A stretch of DNA of 47,687 bases from Methanomicrobiales archaeon (GTDB lineage: Archaea; Halobacteriota; Methanomicrobia; Methanomicrobiales; Methanospirillaceae): NCBI GenBank assembly GCA_025350045.1, contig JANXYM010000028.1, positions 1 through 47,687 on the forward strand, given 5' to 3'. Under the pieces are notes generated by a model, which worked only from the letters and a program-made list of their open reading frames with translations, searched no databases and was not told the origin of the DNA. A program made the position numbers and the translations under genes. Positions 8,563-16,547 of this stretch are shown here, one piece after another (the first letter of the stretch is position 1; the number at the start of each line of letters is the position of its first letter).

Positions 8563-9120
8563 ATGCTGAACAACAACGAACAGAATAAAAATAGTGCATC
8601 GGTATCGTTCCGGACGATCGCTCACTTCTATGACCCGGATGATCCAACTCCTGAGAACCACCGGGAGTTATCCGATCGTGCCGAAACGGAGATCTTCCAT
8701 ACCGTGCTTGCGGTACCGAGAGGGGATCACGCTGAAGTCTGCAACCATCTTGAGATCGTACTCCCGGCATCCGATCTGACACCCGACCGGCAGACCGCGA
8801 TTGTTTCTGCGATCCGGTCCCATTTCCGGCTCCGGGCGGCTGAGGTGCAGCGGGATACAAAACTGACGCAGATGGTGGGGCTCCGGGAGTTCCGGCTGAC
8901 ACTCCTGGTCTGTATCCCCTCATTTGTCGGTATTGCCATCTGTTCCCAGTTCAAGGGAAACCCCATCACCGAGGTTGTTGAAAACATCCTGATCATCTTC
9001 TGCTGGGTGACGATCTGGCAGCCGTTCCAGTCGCTGGTGTTCGACCGGTGGACGCAGTCAACGACCGCAAAGGTGTACCGGAAGATTGCGGAGATGGCAA
9101 TCAGCGTGAAGTCAGGATAA
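8563..9120 (+). CDS. Two-helix membrane protein, unknown function
   Basis: The 185-residue protein has a cytosolic N-terminal part of about 105 residues with a predicted alpha/beta pattern (ETEIFHTVLAVPRGDHAEV, LEIVLPASDLTPDRQTAIV). Two C-terminal membrane helices follow: FRLTLLVCIPSFVGIAICSQ at about 112-131 and ENILIIFCWVTIWQPFQSLV at about 140-160. A basic tail follows (KVYRKIAEMAISVKSG). GGGAGATGACAGG upstream of ATG 8563 gives a reasonable ribosome binding site. I do not recognise the family. The neighbours are decayed genes and a DUF308 membrane protein, which gives no functional clue. Confidence 0.7.
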   Translation: MLNNNEQNKNSASVSFRTIAHFYDPDDPTPENHRELSDRAETEIFHTVLAVPRGDHAEVCNHLEIVLPASDLTPDRQTAIVSAIRSHFRLRAAEVQRDTKLTQMVGLREFRLTLLVCIPSFVGIAICSQFKGNPITEVVENILIIFCWVTIWQPFQSLVFDRWTQSTTAKVYRKIAEMAISVKSG

Positions 9121-9431
9121 AGGCTTCGTTTCAGACCTCACTAAAAAAATGCCCGGTGGAAATCATCCGTTTTTTTCCTGACGCTCTTTTTCAGGTAATG
9201 CTCGTATGCCCCCTCCGTTATGGTATCCCCCCATAGCGATAGTGATGCCGGGGGTTATCGGGCCCTAAGACGAAAAGGGGGTCCCATTCGAAGCCCCGAA
9301 GAATTCATGAACGTACTATACCATAATTCAGGATTGCTACAAAGCAAAAAATGTAAAAAAAACCTATGTCTCATGAACAAAATCAGGAAATGATTAAGTC
9401 ACATGCCATCGTTAATCGATGATGATCATCT
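9121..9431. other. Intergenic region before the HdeD-like gene
   Basis: About 310 bases without a supported gene. A stretch around 9340-9365 is strongly A-rich. I see no clear TATA element at the expected distance from the ATG at 9432. Confidence 0.4.
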
Positions 9432-9974
9432 ATGGAACCTGAAATTCTGACAAAAGGCGGACTTCTTGCCCGAGGTATTTTTGCCCTGATCATCGGGATT
9501 CTCTGCTTTACGCTACCCGTGGGGATGCAGGCAGTGTTTGCCTATCTCATCGGGATCTTCTTATTGATCATCTCGTTAGTCACCGGTGCAATATCGCTGA
9601 GCGAAGACGGCAGGGTACACTGGGGCGTGCTCATCCTTTCGATCATTGGCGTGATCATCGCGCTCCTTATGTTCATCTCACCGTTTGCAATGTTCGTTGC
9701 CTTAACCCTCCTGATCGCCGCATGGGCGATCATCACCGGTATTGCGGAACTGGCCATCGCCTTCTCCTTAAAGGATCTGCCCTTCCGGGTCCTGCTGGGC
9801 ATCAGCGGGTTCTTTGCGATCCTGTTCGGTATCCTGATAGGCTTTGCCCCGCTCCCGAAAGAGGGGTCTCTCGTCCTGATCTTACTGGTGGGCATCTATT
9901 GCCTGTTCTTCGGGATTATCAGCATCATCGCCGGTCTGCTCATGAAGAAAGGCGAAACGGTCATTGCCTTCTGA
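9432..9974 (+). CDS. HdeD/DUF308-family membrane protein
   Basis: The 180-residue protein is almost wholly hydrophobic, with six predicted helices in three hairpins (LLARGIFALIIGILCFTLPV, FAYLIGIFLLIISLVTGAIS, VLILSIIGVIIALLMFISPF, LTLLIAAWAIITGIAELAIA, VLLGISGFFAILFGILIGFA, VLILLVGIYCLFFGIISIIA). The repeated GI.AIL.GI pattern, with a charged loop between helices 2 and 3 and the paired six-helix layout, is that of the DUF308/HdeD family. In enterobacteria HdeD aids acid resistance; in archaea the role is unknown. The N-terminus is short and cytosolic and there is no signal peptide. It appears monocistronic. Confidence 0.85.
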   Translation: MEPEILTKGGLLARGIFALIIGILCFTLPVGMQAVFAYLIGIFLLIISLVTGAISLSEDGRVHWGVLILSIIGVIIALLMFISPFAMFVALTLLIAAWAIITGIAELAIAFSLKDLPFRVLLGISGFFAILFGILIGFAPLPKEGSLVLILLVGIYCLFFGIISIIAGLLMKKGETVIAF

Positions 9975-10271
9975 GACCGGAGAACATATCCCTGTTATGG
10001 GGATCGAGTCATCTTTTTTCTTTTCATTGTCTCACTACAAAAGCGGATCTTTTCATATCCTGAACAGCACAGATCGAGAGCTAATCCGTACGTTTCAATA
10101 CCGGACATTCGGACCATTCGCGGGAAATTCACCAGCATGATAAATAGCAGACAAAACACTGCTGACAATCCAGAGTGAGTGGTCAGGGTCCAGGGCTTCG
10201 TAATCGCCAAATGTTTCCCTGACTTTCTGGCAAAAAAAGGGAGTTCCTGTATCTGTTTCCTTAGGGAAAAG

Positions 10272-10706
10272 TCACTTGGCCGGGAATAAACGGTCAACAT
10301 ACGGTGCCGCAATCACAAGGATTGCCCCCGCAAAGAGCACGAGCCAGGCATACCCGAAAGAGAAGAAGCCTGCTGCAAACGAGGCAATAACACCCATGTC
10401 CCTGATCGCGTTGTACCCGGTTAATGCGTCAGAGAAAAAGACCAGGATCGTAACGAAGACTGCGATGCCGGCACCCTGTGCTTCCGGAAATTTCCTTGCA
10501 AAGAGCAGACCGATAATGACTAACGAGGTAACGATCAAGACCTCCCCATAAAGATAAAACCCTACAGAAAAAAATGAGACCGACAGGGTTTTTCCCAGCA
10601 GGGTAACGGAGAATAACGGAACAAAACAACCGATTATGAGAAGGACTGCCCCGATCATCCCTGCAACCTGGGCTTTTGGTGCACCACAAATGCTACAGTT
10701 TTCCAT
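10272..10706 (-). CDS. Small membrane protein with N-terminal CxxC
   Basis: The 144-residue product starts at 10706 (MENCSICGAPKAQVAG). The frame is open further upstream, but the text there is low-complexity and not protein-like. Half a zinc ribbon (CSIC) is followed by four or five membrane helices: GMIGAVLLIIGCFVPLFSVT, FYLYGEVLIVTSLVIIGLLF, GAGIAVFVTILVFFSDALTG, MGVIASFAAGFFSFGYAWLV and a last one ending APYVDRLF. Many archaeal membrane proteins of this style are unnamed. Function is unknown. It lies between DUF308 and the coiled-coil cluster and is probably an independent unit. Confidence 0.7.
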   Translation of the reverse strand: MENCSICGAPKAQVAGMIGAVLLIIGCFVPLFSVTLLGKTLSVSFFSVGFYLYGEVLIVTSLVIIGLLFARKFPEAQGAGIAVFVTILVFFSDALTGYNAIRDMGVIASFAAGFFSFGYAWLVLFAGAILVIAAPYVDRLFPAK

Positions 10707-10838
10707 GCGGTGCGTTTTGTTTTTGATTATTAAAGGGTATGTTTTTTCCGGATTCGGGTGAAAAAATACCACCTGTCTTTGAGGATCCGAACAGGAAGAT
10801 CCCATTATTTTTTTTATTTTTCCGGGATTAAGTTCCCC

Positions 10839-11990
10839 TCATTGTTTTCTCTCAACGATATAGCCCTTGATTGCCGTCAGGGTGGTGCTGTCCATCATCA
10901 CCGAGAAATCAAGGTCAACAACAAAAACCGGAAATGCCCCGGCAAGAGTGTTCCGCTTTATGATAAAGATCTTGGATTCGAGTAGCAGGGCGCTTGTCTC
11001 GAGGGGGTTCTCCTCCGGGCTGAGACTTCCGGACAAGGCTTTTTTCTCCCGTTCAAGGAGTTCTCGTAAAGACTGTTCCTTGAAGTCAAAGATCCGGTCT
11101 GCCATGGTCCTGCTGGTAAAACCGTGGATATACCGGATAATAAAATACTGGCTGAAGGCAAGGATGGCAAGAAGGCTGAACAGGTGCCCGAGCTCCCTCA
11201 ACTGGGACTGGTTCAAAAACGCGTTTAAGGTAACTCCCGGCAGGTAGATCATGGTGGTCAGGAACAGGAATATGGCAATCAGAAACCCGAAGATGAACAT
11301 GGCAGCAACCAGCCGGGGCGGCAGTTTCTGCCTCCGGAGGGTGCGTTTTGCCTCTTCTACTTTTTTTACATACGTAGTAGAGAAGGGTTCCACCTTCCAG
11401 ACCAGCAGGTAGAAGATGACAATAATTGCGCACTGTACAATCACAATGATGGTGGTCCTGAGCGGAAGTCCCCCCCGGGTAAAATGGATGAGGACAAACA
11501 CAATGTCAATCGAGAAGATGAGTCCGATTCCGAGCGACAATGCCCGGCTGTTCATGAAGAGTGCGTTAATGAACAGCCGGGTGAACTGGGTGGTGCCGGA
11601 GGTTACCCCGATCTCTTTGAGCCACGTGTGGAACCGGGAAAGGTCCGCTGCCGGAAGGCTGGTCGCCTGGAAGTTTGTCGGGATGAGCAGGGTGATGAAA
11701 TAGTACATGTTGAGGTAGAAGCTGGCCGCGATAAAAAGCCCGAAATAATCGGGGCGGAACAGAGAGAGAACTACATTGGTAAGAACACATACCAGAAGGA
11801 CAAAAAAAAGGATTCCACGGGGCCCTTGTGATGTCATGAGCTCTTCACGGTTTTTCCGGACTGCCGAGAGTTCGTCCCTGATGATCTGCCGGAGAGAGAG
11901 ATCCTTCCGTATTTCTGAGTTAATGGTGTCAAGAGCCAACGATCTCACCGTGCAGGGAGGGGATTTTACAACACTTGGTGTCATGAGCAT
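10839..11990 (-). CDS. Polytopic membrane protein at the end of the coiled-coil cluster
   Basis: The 383-residue protein has a charged helical N-terminus (about residues 20-50, SEIRKDLSLRQIIRDELSAV) and six membrane helices. These include ILFFVLLVCVLTNVVLSLF, LFIAASFYLNMYYFITLLI, LSLGIGLIFSIDIVFVLIHF, TTIIVIVQCAIIVIFYLLVW, AAMFIFGFLIAIFLFLTTMI and LGHLFSLLAILAFSQYFIIR. A C-terminal cytosolic part of about 90 residues follows, with a coiled segment (FKEQSLRELLEREKKALSGS) and a beta-rich end. No known transporter motif is seen. A TATA-like ACTATATTTA lies almost on the first ATG, so translation may start further in, for example at codon 17-20 or ATG 52. It is on the same strand as the six genes upstream, 274 bases away, and may be a functional partner. 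Confidence 0.75.
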   Translation of the reverse strand: MLMTPSVVKSPPCTVRSLALDTINSEIRKDLSLRQIIRDELSAVRKNREELMTSQGPRGILFFVLLVCVLTNVVLSLFRPDYFGLFIAASFYLNMYYFITLLIPTNFQATSLPAADLSRFHTWLKEIGVTSGTTQFTRLFINALFMNSRALSLGIGLIFSIDIVFVLIHFTRGGLPLRTTIIVIVQCAIIVIFYLLVWKVEPFSTTYVKKVEEAKRTLRRQKLPPRLVAAMFIFGFLIAIFLFLTTMIYLPGVTLNAFLNQSQLRELGHLFSLLAILAFSQYFIIRYIHGFTSRTMADRIFDFKEQSLRELLEREKKALSGSLSPEENPLETSALLLESKIFIIKRNTLAGAFPVFVVDLDFSVMMDSTTLTAIKGYIVERKQ

Positions 11991-12264
11991 TAAATATAGT
12001 GAATTTTTTTTCCGTACAATCTATGGAGACGGTTCCTGCACTGCAAAACCCGCTCAGGGACAGGATCAATCATTTCCACTTCCCTGCATATCCGAAGTTC
12101 CCCGGAACCTGACTTTGTACACATCATGGATGAGAATGTACTCCGGCTACCTGTCTGCGCTCTATTGTGCACAACAAAACGGAAATTGCACATTAATGTG
12201 CCTGAACGGCAAAAGATTCTGCCGCTACTGGATACCAGCGGTCAAAAAAAGTATTGCTCTGATT

Positions 12265-12573
12265 TTAATCGTTTTCCTTCATCTGGTGAATTTTTATGAT
12301 TCCGGCACAGGACTTGCAGGTATACAACTCGTCCTTCCAGCAGGCTTCGCATGCCCAGCGCCCGCAGAGAACACACTGGCGGAGCTCCGATACCGGATGG
12401 GGTGTTGAGCAGAGATCACAGGAGTACTGGGCAAAGCTGCGGGGGTCCTTTGCCGGAGGCTCCCCCTGCTTGCGCATCACCGGAATCTCCGCCTTCAGCC
12501 TGCTGAAGAGATTGGAAGAATCCTTACTTTTTGGCTGGTTCTTTCCGGGCAAGGTCTTTTTCCACAGTGTCAA
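12265..12573 (-). CDS. Small zinc-finger protein of the coiled-coil cluster
   Basis: The 102-residue protein has a basic, Ser/Pro-rich N-terminus and a C-terminal zinc-binding region: CDLC at about 52-55, CVLCGRWACEACW at about 68-80 and CKSC at about 87-90. This C-x2-C, C-x2-C, C-x2-C, C-x2-C spacing binds two zinc ions in a treble-clef or RING/B-box-like arrangement. The reading frame overlaps the upstream gene by 50 bases, so the true start may be the internal Met 33 (MRKQGEPPAKD). There is no signal or membrane helix. Within the cluster it may act as an adaptor. No known family is recognised. Confidence 0.75.
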   Translation of the reverse strand: MTLWKKTLPGKNQPKSKDSSNLFSRLKAEIPVMRKQGEPPAKDPRSFAQYSCDLCSTPHPVSELRQCVLCGRWACEACWKDELYTCKSCAGIIKIHQMKEND

Positions 12574-12880
12574 GGCGTGCCTCCAGATTTTTTAACAGGG
12601 TCTGCATCCCGGATTCATATTTCTTTATCTGGGCAAGACGCACTTCGTCATTCTCGATCTCCTTGTAGTGCTGTTCCTTGAACTGCTGGAGTTTCGGGTG
12701 GGAGACCAGCTGCCACTCTTCAATCATGTTCTGGAACCTGCGGTCGAGGTATTCATCCACCCGGCTCTCCACCGGGCGGGCGGGCGAGATGTCACCTTTT
12801 GCCCCCCTGATAAAGTAATAGACCAGGAAGATGAGGATGCACAGGCAAAAGACAATGATAATGAAACTGAGTAAATCCAT
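12524..12880 (-). CDS. Membrane-anchored coiled-coil protein with EEW motif (paralogue A)
   Basis: The 118-residue protein has an N-terminal membrane helix (residues 5-24, SFIIIVFCLCILIFLVYYFI), then a linker with ISPARPVE. The cluster's shared motif VDEYLDRRFQNMIEEWQLVS follows at about 41-60, then a long coiled coil to the end (ALEARLDTVEKDLARKEPAK-like heptads; exact text KNLEARLDTVEKDLARKEP). The motif aligns without gaps to the genes at 12882-13103 and 13100-13417, so the three are paralogues. The protein is probably anchored with its coiled coil in the cytosol (positive RGAK after the helix). The stop of the next gene upstream lies one base away. Function is unknown. Confidence 0.8.
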   Translation of the reverse strand: MDLLSFIIIVFCLCILIFLVYYFIRGAKGDISPARPVESRVDEYLDRRFQNMIEEWQLVSHPKLQQFKEQHYKEIENDEVRLAQIKKYESGMQTLLKNLEARLDTVEKDLARKEPAKK

Positions 12881-12881
12881 C

Positions 12882-13103
12882 TTACATCCTCCCCTTCAGT
12901 TTAGCCGCACGGTTTTCAAGCTCCGTGAGTTTGTCCGCCGCAGAGTGCTCAAAGGCTTTCAGACGGGGGATCTCCTGTTCGAGGCCATACAGACGAACCA
13001 CAAAATCAGAAAGATCCGTGTGGGTGGAGAGATCCCATTCGTCAACGATATATTTCATTCGCCGGTCAACATACGCATGCAGGTAATTATCCGTGCCGAT
13101 CAT
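12882..13103 (-). CDS. Short coiled-coil protein with EEW motif (paralogue B)
   Basis: The 73-residue soluble protein consists of little more than the shared motif (residues 8-27, LHAYVDRRMKYIVDEWDLST) and a following coiled coil (LEQEIPRLKAFEHSAADKL, LTELENRAAKLKGRM). It starts inside the last codons of paralogue C (ATG overlaps the stop by four bases) and ends one base before paralogue A. This is tight coupling, consistent with subunits made in fixed ratio. Composition is normal for the genome, and conservation of the motif between neighbours argues that it is a real gene despite its size. Confidence 0.8.
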   Translation of the reverse strand: MIGTDNYLHAYVDRRMKYIVDEWDLSTHTDLSDFVVRLYGLEQEIPRLKAFEHSAADKLTELENRAAKLKGRM

Positions 13104-13417
13104 AACGACTTCTCCAGAGAAGAGATCAGGTCATCTAACTTTTTCGCACGGCCTTCGAGAGTCATCTTTCCTGCATAAAGACTGCTGATCTCATCACTCA
13201 CGCTTGCAAGCCGGTTTTCCAGCTTGTGGAGATCGCTGTCGGTAACCAGATCCCATTCCTCGATTATTGCGGCAAAGTTCTGGTCAAAATAGGCATCAAG
13301 CGATTTATCGAACGTGGGGATACGGGATTCGATCGTACCGGAGATTTGGGAGAACTGATCCCAGAACGAATCGCCGGTTGCATTCTGGTTAGGATTCTGG
13401 TTGATAACCGGGTACAT
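13100..13417 (-). CDS. Coiled-coil protein with EEW motif (paralogue C)
   Basis: The 105-residue soluble protein has an Asn/Gln-rich N-terminus (MYPVINQNPNQNATGDSFWD). A helical piece leads to the shared motif SLDAYFDQNFAAIIEEWDLV (about 42-61), followed by DSDLHKLENRLASVSDEISS and a final coiled segment (LEGRAKKLDDLISSLEKSL). Motif and following coil align with paralogues A and B. The end also resembles the tail of the next upstream gene (YAKEQLIETRLNRLENLV versus YAGKMTLEGRAKKLDDLI). The start at 13417 lies four bases after the upstream stop. Function is unknown; self- or cross-association through the coils is likely. Confidence 0.8.
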   Translation of the reverse strand: MYPVINQNPNQNATGDSFWDQFSQISGTIESRIPTFDKSLDAYFDQNFAAIIEEWDLVTDSDLHKLENRLASVSDEISSLYAGKMTLEGRAKKLDDLISSLEKSL

Positions 13418-13421
13418 GGTT

Positions 13422-13805
13422 TTACTTCACCTTTTTCTCCTGTTCCTGGATATTTCCCAACAGGTTGTCCAGTTTTCTTGTTTTTACCAGGTTCTCGAGC
13501 CGGTTTAACCGCGTTTCAATCAGTTGTTCCTTTGCATAGATGCTGGTTTCAAGGCTCGTGCAATCGTCTTCAACGCTCTTGATCTCGGCGGTCTGTTCCG
13601 GGGAGAGCCGGGTGAACGGGAAGACCTTCGACTCTTCGTGCTGCTTTAAGAGTTTGAGTTTGTCCTTTTCCAGTTCCAGCTCTACCGTACGGTTGGCAGT
13701 TTTCATGATGCGTATCTCCCGGACAATGAGATACACGATCATCATGGCGAGAACAACAAGGATTCCCATGAGGACGGTATCGGTGATTACTGCTTCTGTT
13801 GCCAT
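13422..13805 (-). CDS. Membrane-anchored coiled-coil protein of the cluster
   Basis: The 127-residue protein has a short outside N-terminus and one membrane helix (about 10-28, TVLMGILVVLAMMIVYLIVR). A charged coiled coil follows (TVELELEKDKLKLLKQHEES), then a break with VFPFTRLSPEQTAEIKSVED, and a second coil (YAKEQLIETRLNRLENLVKT) to the end. The EEW motif is absent, but the second coil resembles the end of paralogue C. The positive charges after the helix place the coil in the cytosol. It lies four bases upstream of paralogue C and 50 bases after the CDC48-N-like gene. Confidence 0.75.
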   Translation of the reverse strand: MATEAVITDTVLMGILVVLAMMIVYLIVREIRIMKTANRTVELELEKDKLKLLKQHEESKVFPFTRLSPEQTAEIKSVEDDCTSLETSIYAKEQLIETRLNRLENLVKTRKLDNLLGNIQEQEKKVK

Positions 13806-13855
13806 CTGTTACTCCATTACTGTTTTTTTACGCTTTCCTTTTAAAACAGTCCGGA

Positions 13856-14419
13856 TTACAGTTCACCGTGAGAGGTCGTTGCCTTCTTTACCGCTTTTTT
13901 CACATCTTTGACGGTTTTTACCGCAGTTTTTTCGATTTTCGCGGATGCCTTCTTTGCCTCTTTTTTCACGGATTCTGCTGCTTTTTCAACGGTATCGGAT
14001 GCTTTCTTTGTCTCTTTTTTCGCCGATTCTGCTGCTTTTGACGCACTGGCTTTTGCATCAACGGTGGCCTTCTTCATTTTTGTATCAAGTTTATCAACAC
14101 CCTCCGAGAACGATTTGTTGGCGTCCGCAGCTGCCTTTTTGATCTTTTCCTGCAGGGGCGGGGTTTTTCTGACAAGGACTCCATCGTCATCGTTGAGACC
14201 GATCGTCTTTAAGTCCTCTTCACTCACCCGCACATGACCTACCCGGACCATGGTATCAGCAATCACCGTAGCGGTGACCGTTTTTTTGGTAGTTTCATTG
14301 ATGAGATCTACATGATCCCCTTCTTTTATTCCAAGTTCAGGAAGGTGTGCAATATTGAGACGCACACGTCCCTGACTGGGGAATGCCCGCTTCTTGACGG
14401 TTAACCGTACATCTTTCAT
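13856..14419 (-). CDS. CDC48-N-like double-psi barrel protein with Lys/Ala-rich tail
   Basis: The 187-residue product starts at ATG 14419 (MKDVRLTVKKRAFPSQGRVR). Residues 1-88 follow the pattern of the double-psi beta barrel that forms the N-domain of CDC48/VAT: strand, GRVRL, LPELGIKEGDHVDL, KKTVTATV, VRVSEEDLKTIGLNDDDGVL, VRKT. No ATPase follows. Instead residues about 95-187 are an almost pure Lys/Ala/Ser/Thr/Glu helix resembling a histone H1 tail (AESAKKETKKASDTVEKA and similar repeats). CDC48 N-domains bind partner proteins, so an adaptor role is reasonable. A nucleic-acid or surface-binding tail is an inference from composition. It is the first gene of the cluster and likely uses a very short leader after the TATA at 14445-14451. 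Confidence 0.75.
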   Translation of the reverse strand: MKDVRLTVKKRAFPSQGRVRLNIAHLPELGIKEGDHVDLINETTKKTVTATVIADTMVRVGHVRVSEEDLKTIGLNDDDGVLVRKTPPLQEKIKKAAADANKSFSEGVDKLDTKMKKATVDAKASASKAAESAKKETKKASDTVEKAAESVKKEAKKASAKIEKTAVKTVKDVKKAVKKATTSHGEL

Positions 14420-14832
14420 AGTGGATAGACTATTTCTTAAAGGGTAAATATCTTCCTGATATTGACGAGAAAAACAGTATTGTTCTTTTTGCTCCGTACG
14501 ATGGTTGCCCTCAAATAGGGAAAAACACAAAAAAGGACGCATTATTTCCAACAATCAAAGGCCTCATCGGGTCTGGCTTATCTTAAAATACCTGCCATAA
14601 TGTTATTCGGGATGACCAATTCCCAGCTCGTATTTCACAGGGGGAACTATTTTTTCCGTTAGTAAAAGATTGCCTGCAGGGCTGGAATTTTTTTTATGAT
14701 GCCAAAGATATGGATTGGCAGTATAACTATAGTCAGAATGATTTTTGGTCGTGTGGATCGATGGTGGATTAGATTGTGTTCCTGATAGCTGTTGGAGGAT
14801 ACGAGAAGTATTGAAATACTGAACAATCAAGA
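14420..14832. other. Divergent intergenic region, cluster to PEGA gene
   Basis: About 410 bases separate the CDC48-N-like gene (minus) from the PEGA protein gene (plus). Besides the TATA at 14445-14451, an A/T-rich stretch near 14680-14745 may hold control elements for the PEGA gene. A 75-codon reverse ORF here has no features and is probably chance. Confidence 0.35.
14445..14451 (-). promoter_or_regulatory. TATA box of the coiled-coil cluster
   Basis: The reverse strand reads GGAAGATATTTACCC here. The box centre is about 28 bases upstream of ATG 14419, which predicts a transcript starting at or a few bases before the start codon. No other good TATA is seen inside the six tightly packed genes that follow, supporting one transcript. 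Confidence 0.45.
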
Positions 14833-16245
14833 ATGAACTTTATGAAACGCTGGTTCATCCTCATTTCGTTTCTCCTCGCGGTTGTACTCATCATTATGCC
14901 GATCGCTGGAGCATCAGATAATAAAATAACGCGGTCTGCCAGTCCGACTCAGGCAGATACCCGGACACTTGAGACTCCGGCGAAAGTCACAAGTACCCCC
15001 GGACAGACACCCCGGGTCAGTTCCGGTGAGGTGGAGGTTCCCGCTACCACACGGGTTACTCCAACTCCTACTGTTCCGCGAACCACGGAATCTGCAACCC
15101 GGACGGTACCTCCAACAACAATTCCCGTAATCACCGTAACTGGACTGGTGTACCCCTCCGGGCCGGTCTACCAGCCGGTATATTATTATCCTCCGGGATA
15201 TCCTTACTCGATTAACTCCTATTATCCAACGGGGTCGCTGACGGTCACATCCAACCCTTCGGGAGCAATTGTCGGCCTCGACGGGTCTAATTCCGGGACC
15301 ACCCCGTATATATTCACCGGCCTGACAACAGGATACCATTCCGTGGAGGTGGATTACCCTGGATACGAAGCCTATGTAACGAGCGTCTATATCGACAGTG
15401 GAGTCAGCCAGGAAGTCAACGCGGACCTTACTTCGCTGGTTACCCCCGGTTCATTGTTTATTGATTCAACCCCAAAGGGTGCAGATGTGTACGTGGACGG
15501 GAACTACCAGGGTACTTCACCGGTAACGGTCAGTGCTCTGTCTGCAGGGTCTCACCGGGTTGAACTCCACTTGGCCGGGTACGAAGTCCTCACCAGCACT
15601 GAAAAGGTGGCAGCCGGACAGGGAACGGTTGTCAACCTGATCCTCATACCCCATTCGTCGTTGTCGAATACGGGTTCAATCGATATTACGTCAACCATGC
15701 CCGGTGCTCTGGTATATCTCGATGGAACCTACAAGGGATCCAGCCAGTCCGGAAAAACATTCAGTGTCATCTCCGTCAGCCCGGGATCCCACACCCTGCT
15801 CCTCCACCTGCCCGGGTATACAGATTTCACCCAGACCGTTCAGGTAAATGCCGGGCAGATCTCGAATGTCAATGCAGCATTTGTCGCATCGCCGGCAAGT
15901 CTGCAAAGTCCTGCAGCCTCTTCCCAGGCATCCGGATCTGTCATCGTCACGTCAACACCTGCCGGGGGTGAGGTGTATCTCGACAACCAGTTCAGGGGCA
16001 TTGCACCGGTCACGATCTACAACGTAGCACCGGGAACCCACATCGTCAACTTGAAACTTTCAGGGTATAGTGACTGGTCAACTTCAGTAGATGTCCCGGT
16101 AAACCAGATGGTCCAGGTACCTGCGATATTTGTACCCGGAAATGGAACTGCTCCTCTGCCAACACACACCCCGCTTTCCCCTGTCACCATCCTCGGTTCC
16201 CTTGCAATCGGTACAGTCATCATATCGTACCGTGTCCCGAAATAA
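14833..16245 (+). CDS. Cell-surface protein with four PEGA domains
   Basis: This is a 470-residue exported protein. The signal peptide is residues 1-27 (WFILISFLLAVVLIIMPIAG, then ASDN). A Thr/Pro-rich, probably glycosylated linker covers about 30-105, then a Tyr/Pro-rich piece (YQPVYYYPPGYPYSINSYYP). Four PEGA domains follow at about 132-203, 205-275, 281-350 and 370-435. Each has the pattern GSL.V.S.P.GA.VY.DG...G..P.......G.H.V.L...GY. After a second Pro/Thr linker there is a C-terminal membrane helix (about 448-466). PEGA domains are stacked beta modules found in archaeal S-layer-associated and adhesin-like proteins. No enzyme domain is present, so it is likely structural. Confidence 0.9.
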   Translation: MNFMKRWFILISFLLAVVLIIMPIAGASDNKITRSASPTQADTRTLETPAKVTSTPGQTPRVSSGEVEVPATTRVTPTPTVPRTTESATRTVPPTTIPVITVTGLVYPSGPVYQPVYYYPPGYPYSINSYYPTGSLTVTSNPSGAIVGLDGSNSGTTPYIFTGLTTGYHSVEVDYPGYEAYVTSVYIDSGVSQEVNADLTSLVTPGSLFIDSTPKGADVYVDGNYQGTSPVTVSALSAGSHRVELHLAGYEVLTSTEKVAAGQGTVVNLILIPHSSLSNTGSIDITSTMPGALVYLDGTYKGSSQSGKTFSVISVSPGSHTLLLHLPGYTDFTQTVQVNAGQISNVNAAFVASPASLQSPAASSQASGSVIVTSTPAGGEVYLDNQFRGIAPVTIYNVAPGTHIVNLKLSGYSDWSTSVDVPVNQMVQVPAIFVPGNGTAPLPTHTPLSPVTILGSLAIGTVIISYRVPK

Positions 16246-16547
16246 TTCCGGATCCATAACATCTCTTTTTAAAAAAAGGGTACCCTACAGGAAAAATATC
16301 GCTGGACAATTGAACGATCCATAACCACGTTACATACCTTAAACGCTGAGGCAGAGAGCACCTGCAGGGGCTTTGTCATTATCTATTCTGATTTGGTTCC
16401 GGTCAATTGCCTGTTACAAAAGAGGGTTATTATAGCTCTGCAGAAATGCATAAGAACCGGTCATCCGGCAGGAGCGGCTCAGTTTTCCTGAAACAAAGTT
16501 ATCTTTACGGAACACCAATACCACCAAATAATTGGGGGAGAGGACAA
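16246..16547. other. Intergenic region before dys
   Basis: About 300 bases. The frame of dys stays open leftward to 16407, but the codons there lack family similarity and the true start is at 16548. A run of A/T with TTTTTAAAAAAA near 16266 may end the PEGA transcript. Nothing else is seen. Confidence 0.4.

Noticed and set aside
8405-8923. Reverse-strand ORF of 172 codons
   Set aside because: It overlaps the better supported membrane protein gene at 8563-9120 and is Arg/Pro/Ser-rich without family features.
14008-14150. Plus-strand Phe/Ala-rich ORFs that look like membrane proteins
   Set aside because: They are the antisense of the Lys/Ala-rich tail of the CDC48-N-like protein, which automatically gives Phe/Ala/Ser-rich text.
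14603-14830. Reverse-strand ORF of 75 codons upstream of the PEGA gene
   Set aside because: Asn/Ser/Thr/His-rich composition from A/T-rich promoter DNA, with no start signal and no similarity to anything recognised.
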